Shown here: positions 17,076-24,986 of the stretch, in pieces
How the letters are laid out: each line of letters opens with the position of its first letter
Numbering within the stretch: position 1 is the first letter of the stretch
Source: Hymenobacter tibetensis
Lineage (GTDB): Bacteria > Bacteroidota > Bacteroidia > Cytophagales > Hymenobacteraceae
Length of the DNA: 64,000 nucleotides
Assembly: GCF_022827545.1 (NCBI RefSeq)
Contig: NZ_CP094669.1
Location: 641,001-705,000 of the forward strand
Reading direction: 5' to 3'
Made by a program: the position numbers and the translations under genes
Notes under the pieces: generated by a model
What the model was told of the DNA's origin: nothing
The model's input: the letters and a program-made list of their open reading frames with translations, nothing else
Databases searched by the model: none

Positions 17076-18221
17076 TCAGGCGGTAGCTACTGCTGCTACG
17101 GGCCGGGCTTTGCGCTTGGTCTTGTTGCGCCGGCCCCACCAAATAACGGTGCCCGTAACGGGTAAGCTAGCGGAAATCAAGCTGCCCAAGAAGGCGACAA
17201 TCTTACCGCCAAACCCTAAAATCTGGCCGGTATGGAGGTCATAGTTCATGTCGGAGAACTTGGTGCCGGTACTCTTGGTGGCGTGGAAACGAGACTCCAG
17301 CAACTGGCCCGAAACAGGGTGGAAAGCATATTCGTCGCGGTGGTAGTAGTGCAGGGCTTTCTGGTAGGTCCAGCAATACGCGGGGGTCTTGCCGGTGCCA
17401 GAAGGCCCAATCAGGACCATCTCGTTTGTGGGCGACAGACGGCGCACGTTGCGGTACACAATGTCGGGGAGGGGTTGAACGGCGGCCGGTACAATTTGCA
17501 AGGTATCCAGCTTGGTTTTCATGATCTCCTGCGGAGCCGCTTTGCCACCATCCACCACGAACACAATCGACTCCAGCATCCAGGGGTAAATCATGAACAG
17601 GCCAGACAAGGCCAGCACCATGCCAATGCTGGCCGCGTAGAAGCCCAGCACGTTGTGCAAATCGTAGTTGACGCGGCGCCAGCGTGCGCCCCACTTAATG
17701 GTGAAGCGCTGCTTACGCTCTTGCTTGCGCTTTGGCCACCACAATACCAAGCCAGTGAGCAGCATCACCACAAAAATGGAAATGCTGATGCCAACCACCC
17801 AGGTAGCTACCTCTTCGGGCAGCAGCAGGTGCATATGAATCTCCTGGATGATGGTGAAAAAGTGCGTGCGTAGGTTTTGTTCGTGCAGCACCTGGCCCGT
17901 GTAGGGGTTTAGGTACACCTGAATAGGCAAGCCGGCCTGGTCTATGAAAAACACGGTGGCCGAGCGGTCGGCAGCAAAGTAAGTCACCCAGGAAGTTTCT
18001 GCTTTCACCCCCGGATGGGAAGCCAGCGCGGCGGCCTGCAAGCGTGAGGGCAACACTGGCGCTGTGGCCTGTGCTTCCACTTTGCGCCACGGCTCGGTCA
18101 GGTCCCGGATGTCATCCTGAAACGTGAAAATAGCGCCCGTGATGCTCACGATAAACACCACCAGCCCGGACGCTAGTCCGAGCCAGAGGTGCATTTTGCC
18201 GACGGCTTGCTTGAAAGTCAT
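17076..18221 (-). CDS. PepSY-associated transmembrane protein (iron-uptake associated)
   Basis: Inner-membrane protein of 381 residues. The start at MTFKQAVGKMHLWLG is chosen; residues before it in the open frame are Cys-rich and atypical. The N-terminal helix is followed by a periplasmic PepSY domain. Helices with the conserved histidines of the family follow (HMHLLLPEEVATWVVGIS, then LWWPKRKQ, then VNYDLHNVLGFYAA), and a last helix (SASLPVTGTVIWWG) closes the protein. Members are thought to act as haem-binding ferric-siderophore reductases partnering TonB receptors. Here the gene follows a siderophore-type TonB receptor on the same strand with a 77-bp gap that holds a hairpin, so the two probably form an iron-acquisition operon. 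Confidence 0.92.
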   Translation of the reverse strand: MTFKQAVGKMHLWLGLASGLVVFIVSITGAIFTFQDDIRDLTEPWRKVEAQATAPVLPSRLQAAALASHPGVKAETSWVTYFAADRSATVFFIDQAGLPIQVYLNPYTGQVLHEQNLRTHFFTIIQEIHMHLLLPEEVATWVVGISISIFVVMLLTGLVLWWPKRKQERKQRFTIKWGARWRRVNYDLHNVLGFYAASIGMVLALSGLFMIYPWMLESIVFVVDGGKAAPQEIMKTKLDTLQIVPAAVQPLPDIVYRNVRRLSPTNEMVLIGPSGTGKTPAYCWTYQKALHYYHRDEYAFHPVSGQLLESRFHATKSTGTKFSDMNYDLHTGQILGFGGKIVAFLGSLISASLPVTGTVIWWGRRNKTKRKARPVAAVATA

Positions 18222-18247
18222 AGGAAACGGCGAACAGTGTAGTAAGC

Positions 18248-18284
18248 AGAACGTCATGCTTCGGCCCGCGCAGCATGACGTTCT
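18248..18284. repeat. 13-bp inverted repeat inside the iron-uptake operon
   Basis: Perfect arms at 18248-18260 and 18272-18284 (core GAACGTCATGC) flank an 11-nt GC-rich loop. It lies between the receptor stop and the PepSY start. No T-run follows on the minus strand, so read-through is possible. It may be an mRNA-processing or stabilising hairpin, or a dispersed palindromic repeat. Confidence 0.75.
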
Positions 18285-18298
18285 CTCAAACAAAATTA

Positions 18299-20782
18299 TC
18301 AGAACTTATAGCTCACGCTGCCGATGATGCTGCGCAGTTTCTGGGGGCTCATGGTGGTGTAGCCTACCCAGTACTGCTGGTCGGTGATGTTGTCTACTTT
18401 AGCCGACAGGCGGAACTTGGGCTGGTCGTAGAATACGCTGGCGTTGAGCACTGTGTAGCTAGGCAGGGTGAACACGCTGAGGGTCGTGTTCTGCACGCGG
18501 TTGTCGCTGGCGTAGTTGCCCCCGAAGCCCACGCCTAAGCCCTTCAGCGTGCCTGTAGGCTGGCGGTAGCTCACCCAGGCGTTGGCTAGGTAAGGCGAGG
18601 AAGCGGTGTTCGGCCGCCGGCCGTTTTCAATTTCACTGGAATTTTTCCACTCCGAGTGGTTGTAGGCAAAGCCGGCCACCACGTTCAGGCCTGTTACGGG
18701 GTTAGCCGTCAGGTTCAGTTCTACGCCACGGCTCATTTGCGTGCCGTTCTGGGTTTGTGCGTTCGGAATGCCGTCGTTGGCTCCTAGAGTACTTTCTGGT
18801 ACTGGCGTAGACCGCAACAAGTCCTGCACTTGAATATCGTAGTAGCTCACTGTAGCACTTACCCGGCCGTCGGCTGCGTCAAGCTTCACGCCGCCTTCCC
18901 ACTGGTTGGCTTGCTCGATTTTCGAGGTCCGAGCCTGGCGGTTCACGTCGATGTACGTACCGTCGGTGGGGTTCTTGAAGCTGTTCTGGTAGTTGGCAAA
19001 CAGAGCTACCCGGTCTTTCACTGGCTGATATACCAGGCCAAACTTAGGCGACAACGACGTTTGCGAGTACGCCATGTTAGGACTGTAGGAAATACCGCCT
19101 TTGTTGTCGAAGTGGTCGAGGCGCAGAGCGGCCAGCACGCTGAGTTTGTCGGTCAGGTTGAGCACGTCCGAAACGAAGGCGCTGTAGGTGTTCGATTTGG
19201 TGGTAACCAAATAGTGAGGCGGCGGGGTGGTAGCGTAGAGCGCAGCCAAAGCCGTCCCGTTGAACGTGCGGTAGTTGTAGCCTGGCACGTTCACCACGGG
19301 CACTGCATCGAAGCCGCCGCCCAGGAAATTCACGTCCGCATCAACGCGCAGGAAGTCCAGGCCCAGCACCACGCGGTTGCGTAGGCTGCCTAGGTTGAAG
19401 TCGCCGTTGAACAACTGCTGTACTTCCCAAATCTGCCGCTTGCTGTTCTGCGTGGATTGGTCGGCGCGCGAGAGGGTTACCGCGTTGGTAGCACTATCAA
19501 CCGGATTCAGATAGAAGTAGGGGCCCGCACCATCGGAGAAGCTGTGGCTGGACGTCAGGAAGGTAGTAGAAGTGAGGTTAGGCGAAATACGGTACTGCAC
19601 CTGCCCGAACAGGTTAGTGCTGCGCGAGTCCTGAATCAGGCCCGGCCCCATGTACGACTGGCGGTAGTCCAGCGGCGCTTTGTCGGCCCGGTCGAAGCCC
19701 AGCGCCGACGAGGGGAAGTAGAAGAAGATAAGCTGCTTGCCTACGCCTCGGCCCTGGTACACTTCGGCATCAACGTTGACAGTCAATTTATCAGAGGGGC
19801 GCCATTGCAGGCTGGGAGCTACGGCCAGGTTCTTGTTGAAGCCGGTGTACCCTGCGTTTTGGAAGTTGTCTTCGTAGGTGTAGGCTGTGTTCAGGCGGAA
19901 GGCTAGTTTTTTAGGCTGGTCGGCGGGCGCATTAGGGTTTACTAGGTTCACGTCGGCACTTACGCGGTGGAAGCCGTAGCTGCCAGCGGCCACCGTGGCT
20001 TCGCCTCCAAAGGTATCTGAGGGCTTCTTGGTCACGCGGTTCAGCAGGCCACCATACGAGGTCAACGACGAGCCGAATAGGGTAGCCGACGGGCCTTTGA
20101 TGACTTCCAGCTTCTCTAGGTTCACCGCATCAATGTCGCTAGTTACGTTGCCGGCCACGCCGTTGCGTAGCTGGCTCGACAGCACGAAGCCCCGCGAAGC
20201 GTAGAAAGCGCCGCCGTCGCCACCGCGGCCGGTGGCATCCCACATTTTCTGGAGGCCGGGCACGTTGCGCGTGGCGTCGTCCACGGTAAACACCAACTGC
20301 TCAGTCAGGAGCTCCTTGCCCACAGTAGCATATACCTGCGGGTTTTCCAGATTCTTAAGCGGCATCTTGCCCACGTATTCCGATTCCTTACGGGCAAACT
20401 TGTTGGTTTGAGTGCCTTGCACCACCACTTCCTTCAGTTGTTCGGTGCTGGCTTCCAGCTGAAAATCTTGCGCACTAACCTGACCGGCTGTTACCTGTAC
20501 CTGCCGTTCCTGGGTGCTAAAGCCTACCAGCCGCACTCCGAGCGTGTAAGTGCCGGGCTGCAAGCCCGCAATGCGGTAGTTGCCGCTGTTGTCGGTGTTG
20601 GCTCCCTTGCCTGTTCCCTTGATACCAACTGAAACCCCCACAACGGACTGGCCATCTGAGGCAGTAATATGGCCTTGGATGATGCCTCTCTGTGCTTGCG
20701 CAGAAAGAGAAAGCATAGCGGACACTAAAACAAGAAGGAAAGTGAGAGACTGGCGTACTAGACCAGTGGCAAGTGGTTTCAT
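18299..20782 (-). CDS. TonB-dependent siderophore-type receptor
   Basis: Outer-membrane receptor of 827 residues. The start MKPLATGLVRQSL opens a signal peptide that ends near SAQAQR. A carboxypeptidase-regulatory-like domain (IQGHITASDGQSVVGVSVGI) precedes a plug domain with DDATRNVPGLQKMWDATGRG, FYASRGFVLSSQLRNGV and EVIKGPSATLFG. These are the motifs typical of ferric-siderophore receptors. The barrel ends with the aromatic strand IIGSVSYKF. The downstream PepSY membrane protein supports a role in iron uptake. The 186-bp region upstream, shared with the divergent TspO-like gene, is AT-rich with a repeated TATTTAGA, but I could not identify a convincing Fur box. Confidence 0.94.
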   Translation of the reverse strand: MKPLATGLVRQSLTFLLVLVSAMLSLSAQAQRGIIQGHITASDGQSVVGVSVGIKGTGKGANTDNSGNYRIAGLQPGTYTLGVRLVGFSTQERQVQVTAGQVSAQDFQLEASTEQLKEVVVQGTQTNKFARKESEYVGKMPLKNLENPQVYATVGKELLTEQLVFTVDDATRNVPGLQKMWDATGRGGDGGAFYASRGFVLSSQLRNGVAGNVTSDIDAVNLEKLEVIKGPSATLFGSSLTSYGGLLNRVTKKPSDTFGGEATVAAGSYGFHRVSADVNLVNPNAPADQPKKLAFRLNTAYTYEDNFQNAGYTGFNKNLAVAPSLQWRPSDKLTVNVDAEVYQGRGVGKQLIFFYFPSSALGFDRADKAPLDYRQSYMGPGLIQDSRSTNLFGQVQYRISPNLTSTTFLTSSHSFSDGAGPYFYLNPVDSATNAVTLSRADQSTQNSKRQIWEVQQLFNGDFNLGSLRNRVVLGLDFLRVDADVNFLGGGFDAVPVVNVPGYNYRTFNGTALAALYATTPPPHYLVTTKSNTYSAFVSDVLNLTDKLSVLAALRLDHFDNKGGISYSPNMAYSQTSLSPKFGLVYQPVKDRVALFANYQNSFKNPTDGTYIDVNRQARTSKIEQANQWEGGVKLDAADGRVSATVSYYDIQVQDLLRSTPVPESTLGANDGIPNAQTQNGTQMSRGVELNLTANPVTGLNVVAGFAYNHSEWKNSSEIENGRRPNTASSPYLANAWVSYRQPTGTLKGLGVGFGGNYASDNRVQNTTLSVFTLPSYTVLNASVFYDQPKFRLSAKVDNITDQQYWVGYTTMSPQKLRSIIGSVSYKF

Positions 20783-20968
20783 GTGGCGTTGCAATAGTTG
20801 GATCGGCTGCAAAGCTCGGGAGTAAATTTGATTATTTAGAATGTTTACAAATAATATTTAGATGTAGTATAAACAATTAACTAGGTCCGGGAGCTTTCTG
20901 CGGAGTGCTATTCTTCTCAACTCCCTGCGCAAGAGAGCGTATTGTACCCCAGCAACGCACGTTCAATT

Positions 20969-21775
20969 ATGGCACCTTCATTTACGCATACGCACTCTCA
21001 TTCTTTCGCTGATTCTGCCCCAAGCCGCTTGTGGCGGTGGCTAGCTGCCATCAGCGTACTCGGCAATATTGCCCTCAACTACTACTCCAATGCCTTTCCG
21101 TTCAATGGGCAAAGCATGGGTACGGTGTCGGCAAAATATCCCACGCTGCTAACGCCAGCGGGCTATGCTTTCTCTATCTGGGGGCTGATTTTTCTGGCCC
21201 TGACGGTGTATGTAGTCTGGCAGCTCTTGCCGGCGCAACGTACCAGCATACTGCCCGATGCCGTAGCACAGCCGCTCACGCTGGCCAGCGTAGCTACTGC
21301 TTCATGGGTAGTGCTGTTTGCGTATGAGCAGCTGCTCCTGAGCTTGTTGGTAATGCTGCTTATTCTGGGCTCCCTTATTATAGCCTATGGCCGCGCCCGG
21401 CGGTTGGTGCTAGCCGATGCTGCTCCGCGCTGGACTAGCTTGCCCTTCGCGTTATACCTAGGCTGGATTTCGGTGGCTGCCACCATCAACAGTATTATCG
21501 GGCTCCAACGCATCGGATGGCAGCCAGCGCTCAACCTATCCATGCTGCTGGGGCTGCTGCTGCTGGCCGTGGTAGTGGGGCTGGGGCTGCTCATTAGCCG
21601 GGAGTTTCGGGAAGTGGCTTTTCCGCTGGTGGTGGCTTGGGCGTTGGTAGCCATCTGGGTAGCCCAGCGCTACGCTTATCCGGAACTGGGCTGGGCCGCT
21701 CTGATAGGCGCCGGTATTGTGGCACTAGGAGGCTTGGTACTGGCTTCTGGGCGGGGCCGAGTGGCGGAGATCTAG
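20969..21775 (+). CDS. TspO/MBR-like multi-pass membrane protein
   Basis: A 268-residue integral membrane protein with about eight predicted helices and a His-rich start (FTHTHSHSF). The ATG at 20969 is preferred; the frame also opens at a TTG at 20942. The segment LTPAGYAFSIWGLIFLALTV resembles the 'PxxxFxxxW' core of tryptophan-rich sensory (TspO/MBR) proteins. WISVAATINSI is the second recognisable patch. The protein is longer than classical TspO (about 160 residues), as in the extended family seen in Bacteroidota. TspO proteins bind tetrapyrroles and act in oxidative and porphyrin stress. The divergent position opposite an iron receptor is compatible with that but does not prove it. Confidence 0.7.
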   Translation: MAPSFTHTHSHSFADSAPSRLWRWLAAISVLGNIALNYYSNAFPFNGQSMGTVSAKYPTLLTPAGYAFSIWGLIFLALTVYVVWQLLPAQRTSILPDAVAQPLTLASVATASWVVLFAYEQLLLSLLVMLLILGSLIIAYGRARRLVLADAAPRWTSLPFALYLGWISVAATINSIIGLQRIGWQPALNLSMLLGLLLLAVVVGLGLLISREFREVAFPLVVAWALVAIWVAQRYAYPELGWAALIGAGIVALGGLVLASGRGRVAEI

Positions 21776-21857
21776 CGGGGCCTTGCATAAAAAGACCGGT
21801 TAGCTTGGCCAGACCAACTAACTTGCGCCCATCTTCTTCCACCTCAATTTGCTCTTC

Positions 21858-22625
21858 ATGCGTAAGAATATCGTTGCCGGCAACTGGAAAATGAACACCA
21901 CTTACCAAGATGGACTCGCCTTGGTATCGGAAATCACCAACATGGTGCAGGACGAAGTCACGGGCCCCAACGAGGTGCAAGTGGTAATATGCCCACCGTT
22001 TCCGTTTCTGGCCGCCATTGGCAAGCAACTCCCCGCAAGCAGCCGCTTCCATTTGGGCGCGCAGAATTGCAGCCAAAAGGAAAGTGGCGCCTACACCGGC
22101 GAAGTATCGGCCAAGATGCTTGAATCAGTGGGGTGCGAGTACGTGATTCTGGGTCACTCCGAGCGGCGGCAGTATTTCCGCGAAGACGACGAACTGCTAA
22201 GCCAGAAGCTAAAAGCAGTGTTGGCCGCCGGCTTGAAGCCGATTTTCTGCGTAGGCGAGTCGTTGGAGACGCGCGAGGCTGACGACACGTTCACCTTTAT
22301 CGGCAAGCAACTGCAAGACGGCCTTTTTCACCTCTCCAACGAGGAATTCGAGCAGGTGGTAATAGCCTATGAGCCTATCTGGGCCATCGGGACGGGCAAA
22401 ACTGCTACCAGCGCGCAGGCGCAGGAAGTCCATGCCTTCATCCGGGAGCAAATTGCCCGTGCCTACGACGCCGAAGCCGCCTCCAACACCTCTATCCTAT
22501 ACGGTGGCTCGGCCAATGCGCAAAACGCCCGCGAATTGTTCAGCCAGCCCGACGTAGATGGTGGCCTTATCGGCGGTGCCTCCCTCAAGTCGCGCGACTT
22601 CACCGAGATTATCAAGTCGTTCTAA
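21858..22625 (+). CDS. tpiA: Triosephosphate isomerase
   Basis: Glycolytic enzyme interconverting dihydroxyacetone phosphate and glyceraldehyde 3-phosphate; 255 residues, the standard length. The N-terminal NWKMN carries the substrate-binding Asn and Lys. The electrophile His lies in ILGHSERRQYF, and the catalytic Glu in IAYEPIWAIGTGKTA (mobile loop). The phosphate-binding ILYGGSAN and DGGLIGGASL are near the C-terminus. The ATG at 21858 gives the canonical MRKNIVAGNWK start, with a methionine three codons earlier as an alternative. It is followed by a small secreted-protein gene on the same strand with a 140-bp gap. Confidence 0.98.
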   Translation: MRKNIVAGNWKMNTTYQDGLALVSEITNMVQDEVTGPNEVQVVICPPFPFLAAIGKQLPASSRFHLGAQNCSQKESGAYTGEVSAKMLESVGCEYVILGHSERRQYFREDDELLSQKLKAVLAAGLKPIFCVGESLETREADDTFTFIGKQLQDGLFHLSNEEFEQVVIAYEPIWAIGTGKTATSAQAQEVHAFIREQIARAYDAEAASNTSILYGGSANAQNARELFSQPDVDGGLIGGASLKSRDFTEIIKSF

Positions 22626-22765
22626 CCCTGTTGTTTCAAGCAGTACGAATTCTTGTTTGTGTTCACGCAACGGACCCAACTATTCTTCGCTTTGCTTGGG
22701 ACGGTTACGAACCAAAACCGGCCGGATAATTGTCCGGTAGCCAGCACTGTCTCTTCTGATTTTAT

Positions 22766-23146
22766 ATGCTCGCTGAACTCCTTGTATCTGGCTTGCTGGC
22801 GCTCAACCCGTTTGCAACTCCCGCGCCTCGCGTACCCTTTGTGGCAGCACCACTAACTTCTTTGGAGCCGTGCCGCATCTACGGTACCATCTATTTGGAG
22901 CGCGACCCCCGCCGCCGGGGTTTCTGCTTCGGGGTTATATACGAGGAGCCGGAAGAAGGCTTCGCAGACGTAATGGTGTTTGCGGAAGATAACAAGCTGT
23001 TTGCCGACAAACCCGGCCTCTGGTATTTCACGGAAGCCCGCGACTTTGCCGACTACGTGCTGTTCGTAAGCAACCAGCGCGGCATGGCTGATTTCAGCGT
23101 CCATTACACCAAAGTGCGCTCCTTCGCTGGCTGTCGAAAGCAGTAA
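22766..23146 (+). CDS. Small secreted protein, DUF6150-like
   Basis: A 126-residue protein with a hydrophobic N-terminus (MLAELLVSGLLALNPFAT), likely a signal sequence. The mature part carries a repeated theme in which F-A-D or M-A-D is followed by a beta strand: EGFADVMVFAED, KLFADKPGLWYF, DFADYVLFVSN, GMADFSVHYT, ending SFAGC. I recall this strand-repeat pattern from a Bacteroidota family labelled DUF6150, of unknown function. Two cysteines (CRIYG and the C-terminal AGC) could form a disulphide linking the ends. A clear terminator follows at 23165-23197, so this is the end of the tpiA-containing stretch. Confidence 0.78.
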   Translation: MLAELLVSGLLALNPFATPAPRVPFVAAPLTSLEPCRIYGTIYLERDPRRRGFCFGVIYEEPEEGFADVMVFAEDNKLFADKPGLWYFTEARDFADYVLFVSNQRGMADFSVHYTKVRSFAGCRKQ

Positions 23147-23164
23147 CATACTCTGTTGCCATTG

Positions 23165-23197
23165 AAAAGCCCCACTACATCACGTAGTGGGGCTTTT
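23165..23197 (+). terminator. Intrinsic terminator
   Basis: Perfect 14-bp stem (23165-23178 with 23184-23197), a 5-nt loop and a T-run. It ends the small secreted-protein gene. Confidence 0.88.
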
Positions 23198-23426
23198 TTG
23201 ATGCGGTTAGCCTAAAGTAGTGCTAGACTCTACGCCTTAGGATTGTTTTTCCTCAGGGCGTACCAGAAAACGATGATGCAAACAGCCAGTCAAGTAGTGT
23301 CCTTGTTGCTGAGTAGCGCAAAGGGTAGTAGGCTTTTGCTACCCGTATCGGTTTGGCTGGCTTTTCCTGCGAACTTTGTGGCCCGGCACGCTGGACTCAC
23401 TTGCGTTTCCCCTCTGTTTATTGACT

Positions 23427-24257
23427 ATGGATTTTGTAGAAGTGCGCGTAGTCGCGCCGCGCGAATTGGCCGACATACTAGTAGCCGAGTTGGCCGAAGT
23501 AGGGTATAATACCTTCGAGGACAACGACGAAGGCTTTTGCGCCTATATCGACGAAGATCAATTTGCTGCCGATGCTGTGGCCGAAATCATGAGCCGCTAC
23601 GAAGGGCTTGGTGAGGTAGGGTACGAACACCGCGTCATTACGCGCCAAAACTGGAACGCCGAGTGGGAGAAGAACTTCGAGCCCCTGGTAATTGCCGACA
23701 AGGTATCGGTGCGGGCGCCTTTCCACGCCGCCCGGCCCGATTTGGAATACGAAATCGTAATCATGCCGCGCATGTCGTTCGGTACGGGCCACCACGACAC
23801 TACCGCCCTCATGATTACCAACCAGCTTGACATCGACCACCAAAACAAGCGGGTGCTGGACATGGGCTGCGGTACCGGCATCTTGGCCATTATGGCGGTG
23901 CATCTCGGGGCCAGCTACGTGCTAGCCGTGGACGTAGAGCCCTGGACCGCTGAAAATGCCGCCGATAATGCGCAGGAAAACAATGTGCAAGACAAGGTAG
24001 AGGCCCGGCTCGGTGATATTAGCGCCTTGGAAGGGGAGGAGCCTTTTGATATCATCTTAGCCAACATCAACCGCAACGTGTTGCTGGAAGACATGGCAGC
24101 GTATGGGCAGTACCTGAAGCCCAACAGCCCCATCCTGTTTTCTGGGTTCTACGAGGAAGACTTGCCCCTGATTCGGGAGGCAGCCGAACAGCATGGCTTA
24201 CGGTATGAAAGCCACCGCGTACAGAACCATTGGGTTTCGGCAATATGTAGAAAATAG
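23427..24257 (+). CDS. prmA: Ribosomal protein L11 methyltransferase
   Basis: SAM-dependent enzyme that trimethylates ribosomal protein L11; 276 residues. The start MDFVEVRVVAP is chosen because upstream residues do not match. The N-terminal substrate-binding domain is followed by a linker with WEKNFEPLVIADKVSVRAPF. Next is the Rossmann methyltransferase core, with MPRMSFGTGHHDTTALM and motif I VLDMGCGTGILAIMA, then motif II-like VDVEPWTAENAADN. The catalytic-loop motif ILANINRNVLLEDM is the PrmA version of the N-P-P-Y region. It is convergent with a small unknown gene across a bidirectional hairpin. Confidence 0.96.
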   Translation: MDFVEVRVVAPRELADILVAELAEVGYNTFEDNDEGFCAYIDEDQFAADAVAEIMSRYEGLGEVGYEHRVITRQNWNAEWEKNFEPLVIADKVSVRAPFHAARPDLEYEIVIMPRMSFGTGHHDTTALMITNQLDIDHQNKRVLDMGCGTGILAIMAVHLGASYVLAVDVEPWTAENAADNAQENNVQDKVEARLGDISALEGEEPFDIILANINRNVLLEDMAAYGQYLKPNSPILFSGFYEEDLPLIREAAEQHGLRYESHRVQNHWVSAICRK

Positions 24258-24278
24258 ATTGCCGAGCGGTGGAAAGAC

Positions 24279-24324
24279 GAGCTAGAAGGGTTTGCCGAAC
24301 TATAGTTGGCAATTTTTCTAGCTC
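24279..24324. terminator. Composite bidirectional hairpin
   Basis: An outer 9-bp stem (24279-24287 with 24316-24324) encloses an inner stem of TTGCC and GAAC complements around a TATA loop. It lies between the convergent prmA and the 113-residue gene and probably ends both. Confidence 0.7.
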
Positions 24325-24329
24325 TTATT

Positions 24330-24671
24330 TTATAAACACAGCGCCAGCCATTCTTCATCGGACAGGCCGTAGTCTATGGGGTTTTCATGCACCAACGACC
24401 GGCTGCTCAATTGGGGCAGTACGTTTTGAGGGGCAACCAAATAGTGACTAGCCAGACGGTCGAGGGCGGCTCGGCCGCGGCGCACTATAATAGTACCGCA
24501 CTCTGGTCGTTCCTGTATAACAGGGTCAACGAGTAACAGCAAGTCGCGCCATTCGGCTACGGTAGCCGAAGACTTTCCTAAGCGTTGCGTGATGTCGTCA
24601 CGTAGATTTTGTACCACGCGCAGCAGCGCGTTCGGGGCAAGGGCGGATAGCCGGGAAGCAGCGGTATGCAT
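24330..24671 (-). CDS. Small hypothetical protein
   Basis: A 113-residue protein I do not recognise. It is soluble and mostly helical by composition, without signal peptide, cysteine motif or membrane segment. The first half is basic (LRVVQNLRDDITQRLGKSSATVAEWRDLL). The second half is acidic at the end (YGLSDEEWLALCL). The reading frame is intact with codon use like its neighbours. A good hairpin lies directly past its stop, so it appears to be a real gene transcribed alone and convergent to prmA. Confidence 0.65.
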   Translation of the reverse strand: MHTAASRLSALAPNALLRVVQNLRDDITQRLGKSSATVAEWRDLLLLVDPVIQERPECGTIIVRRGRAALDRLASHYLVAPQNVLPQLSSRSLVHENPIDYGLSDEEWLALCL

Positions 24672-24986
24672 AGCAGTTGGAAAGGTGAGTACTCGTAAAG
24701 AATACGAAGTTGACGTTTGGAAAGATACCTTTTCAAAACGCTACCTCCCAGAGGTAGTAAATAAATAATGTGCAGGTAGCTGAGCTTTTTCCTAAAACGG
24801 CTTGTTGCCTCGGTTTGCAGAGTGAAATGCTGAACAATTTTGCGGCGTCTGCCAGATTAGTAGGACGGTAGCCGACAGGAATAGTGCAAAACCATAAAAA
24901 TCAATGCTGTCTGCAACCTAGGTCCAATAGTGTGGCGACTATTACCGAAATTGTAGACGACTAATCAGGTTCCGACGGAATTATCT
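24672..24986. other. 315-bp divergent intergenic region
   Basis: This is the upstream region shared by the 113-residue gene (minus) and the giant secreted-protein gene (plus). It is AT-richer than its surroundings. It contains a short hairpin, CTACCTC-CCA-GAGGTAG, near 24743. I could not place a convincing promoter. No open frame or RNA gene is seen. Confidence 0.4.

Noticed and set aside
17232..17873. Open frame of 213 codons opposite the PepSY gene
   Set aside because: It is a reverse-frame shadow of a well-supported membrane protein gene; no start context or motif.
20821..20940. Fur box upstream of the siderophore-type receptor
   Set aside because: The region is AT-rich with a TATTTAGA repeat, but I could not fit a 7-1-7 or hexamer Fur pattern well enough.
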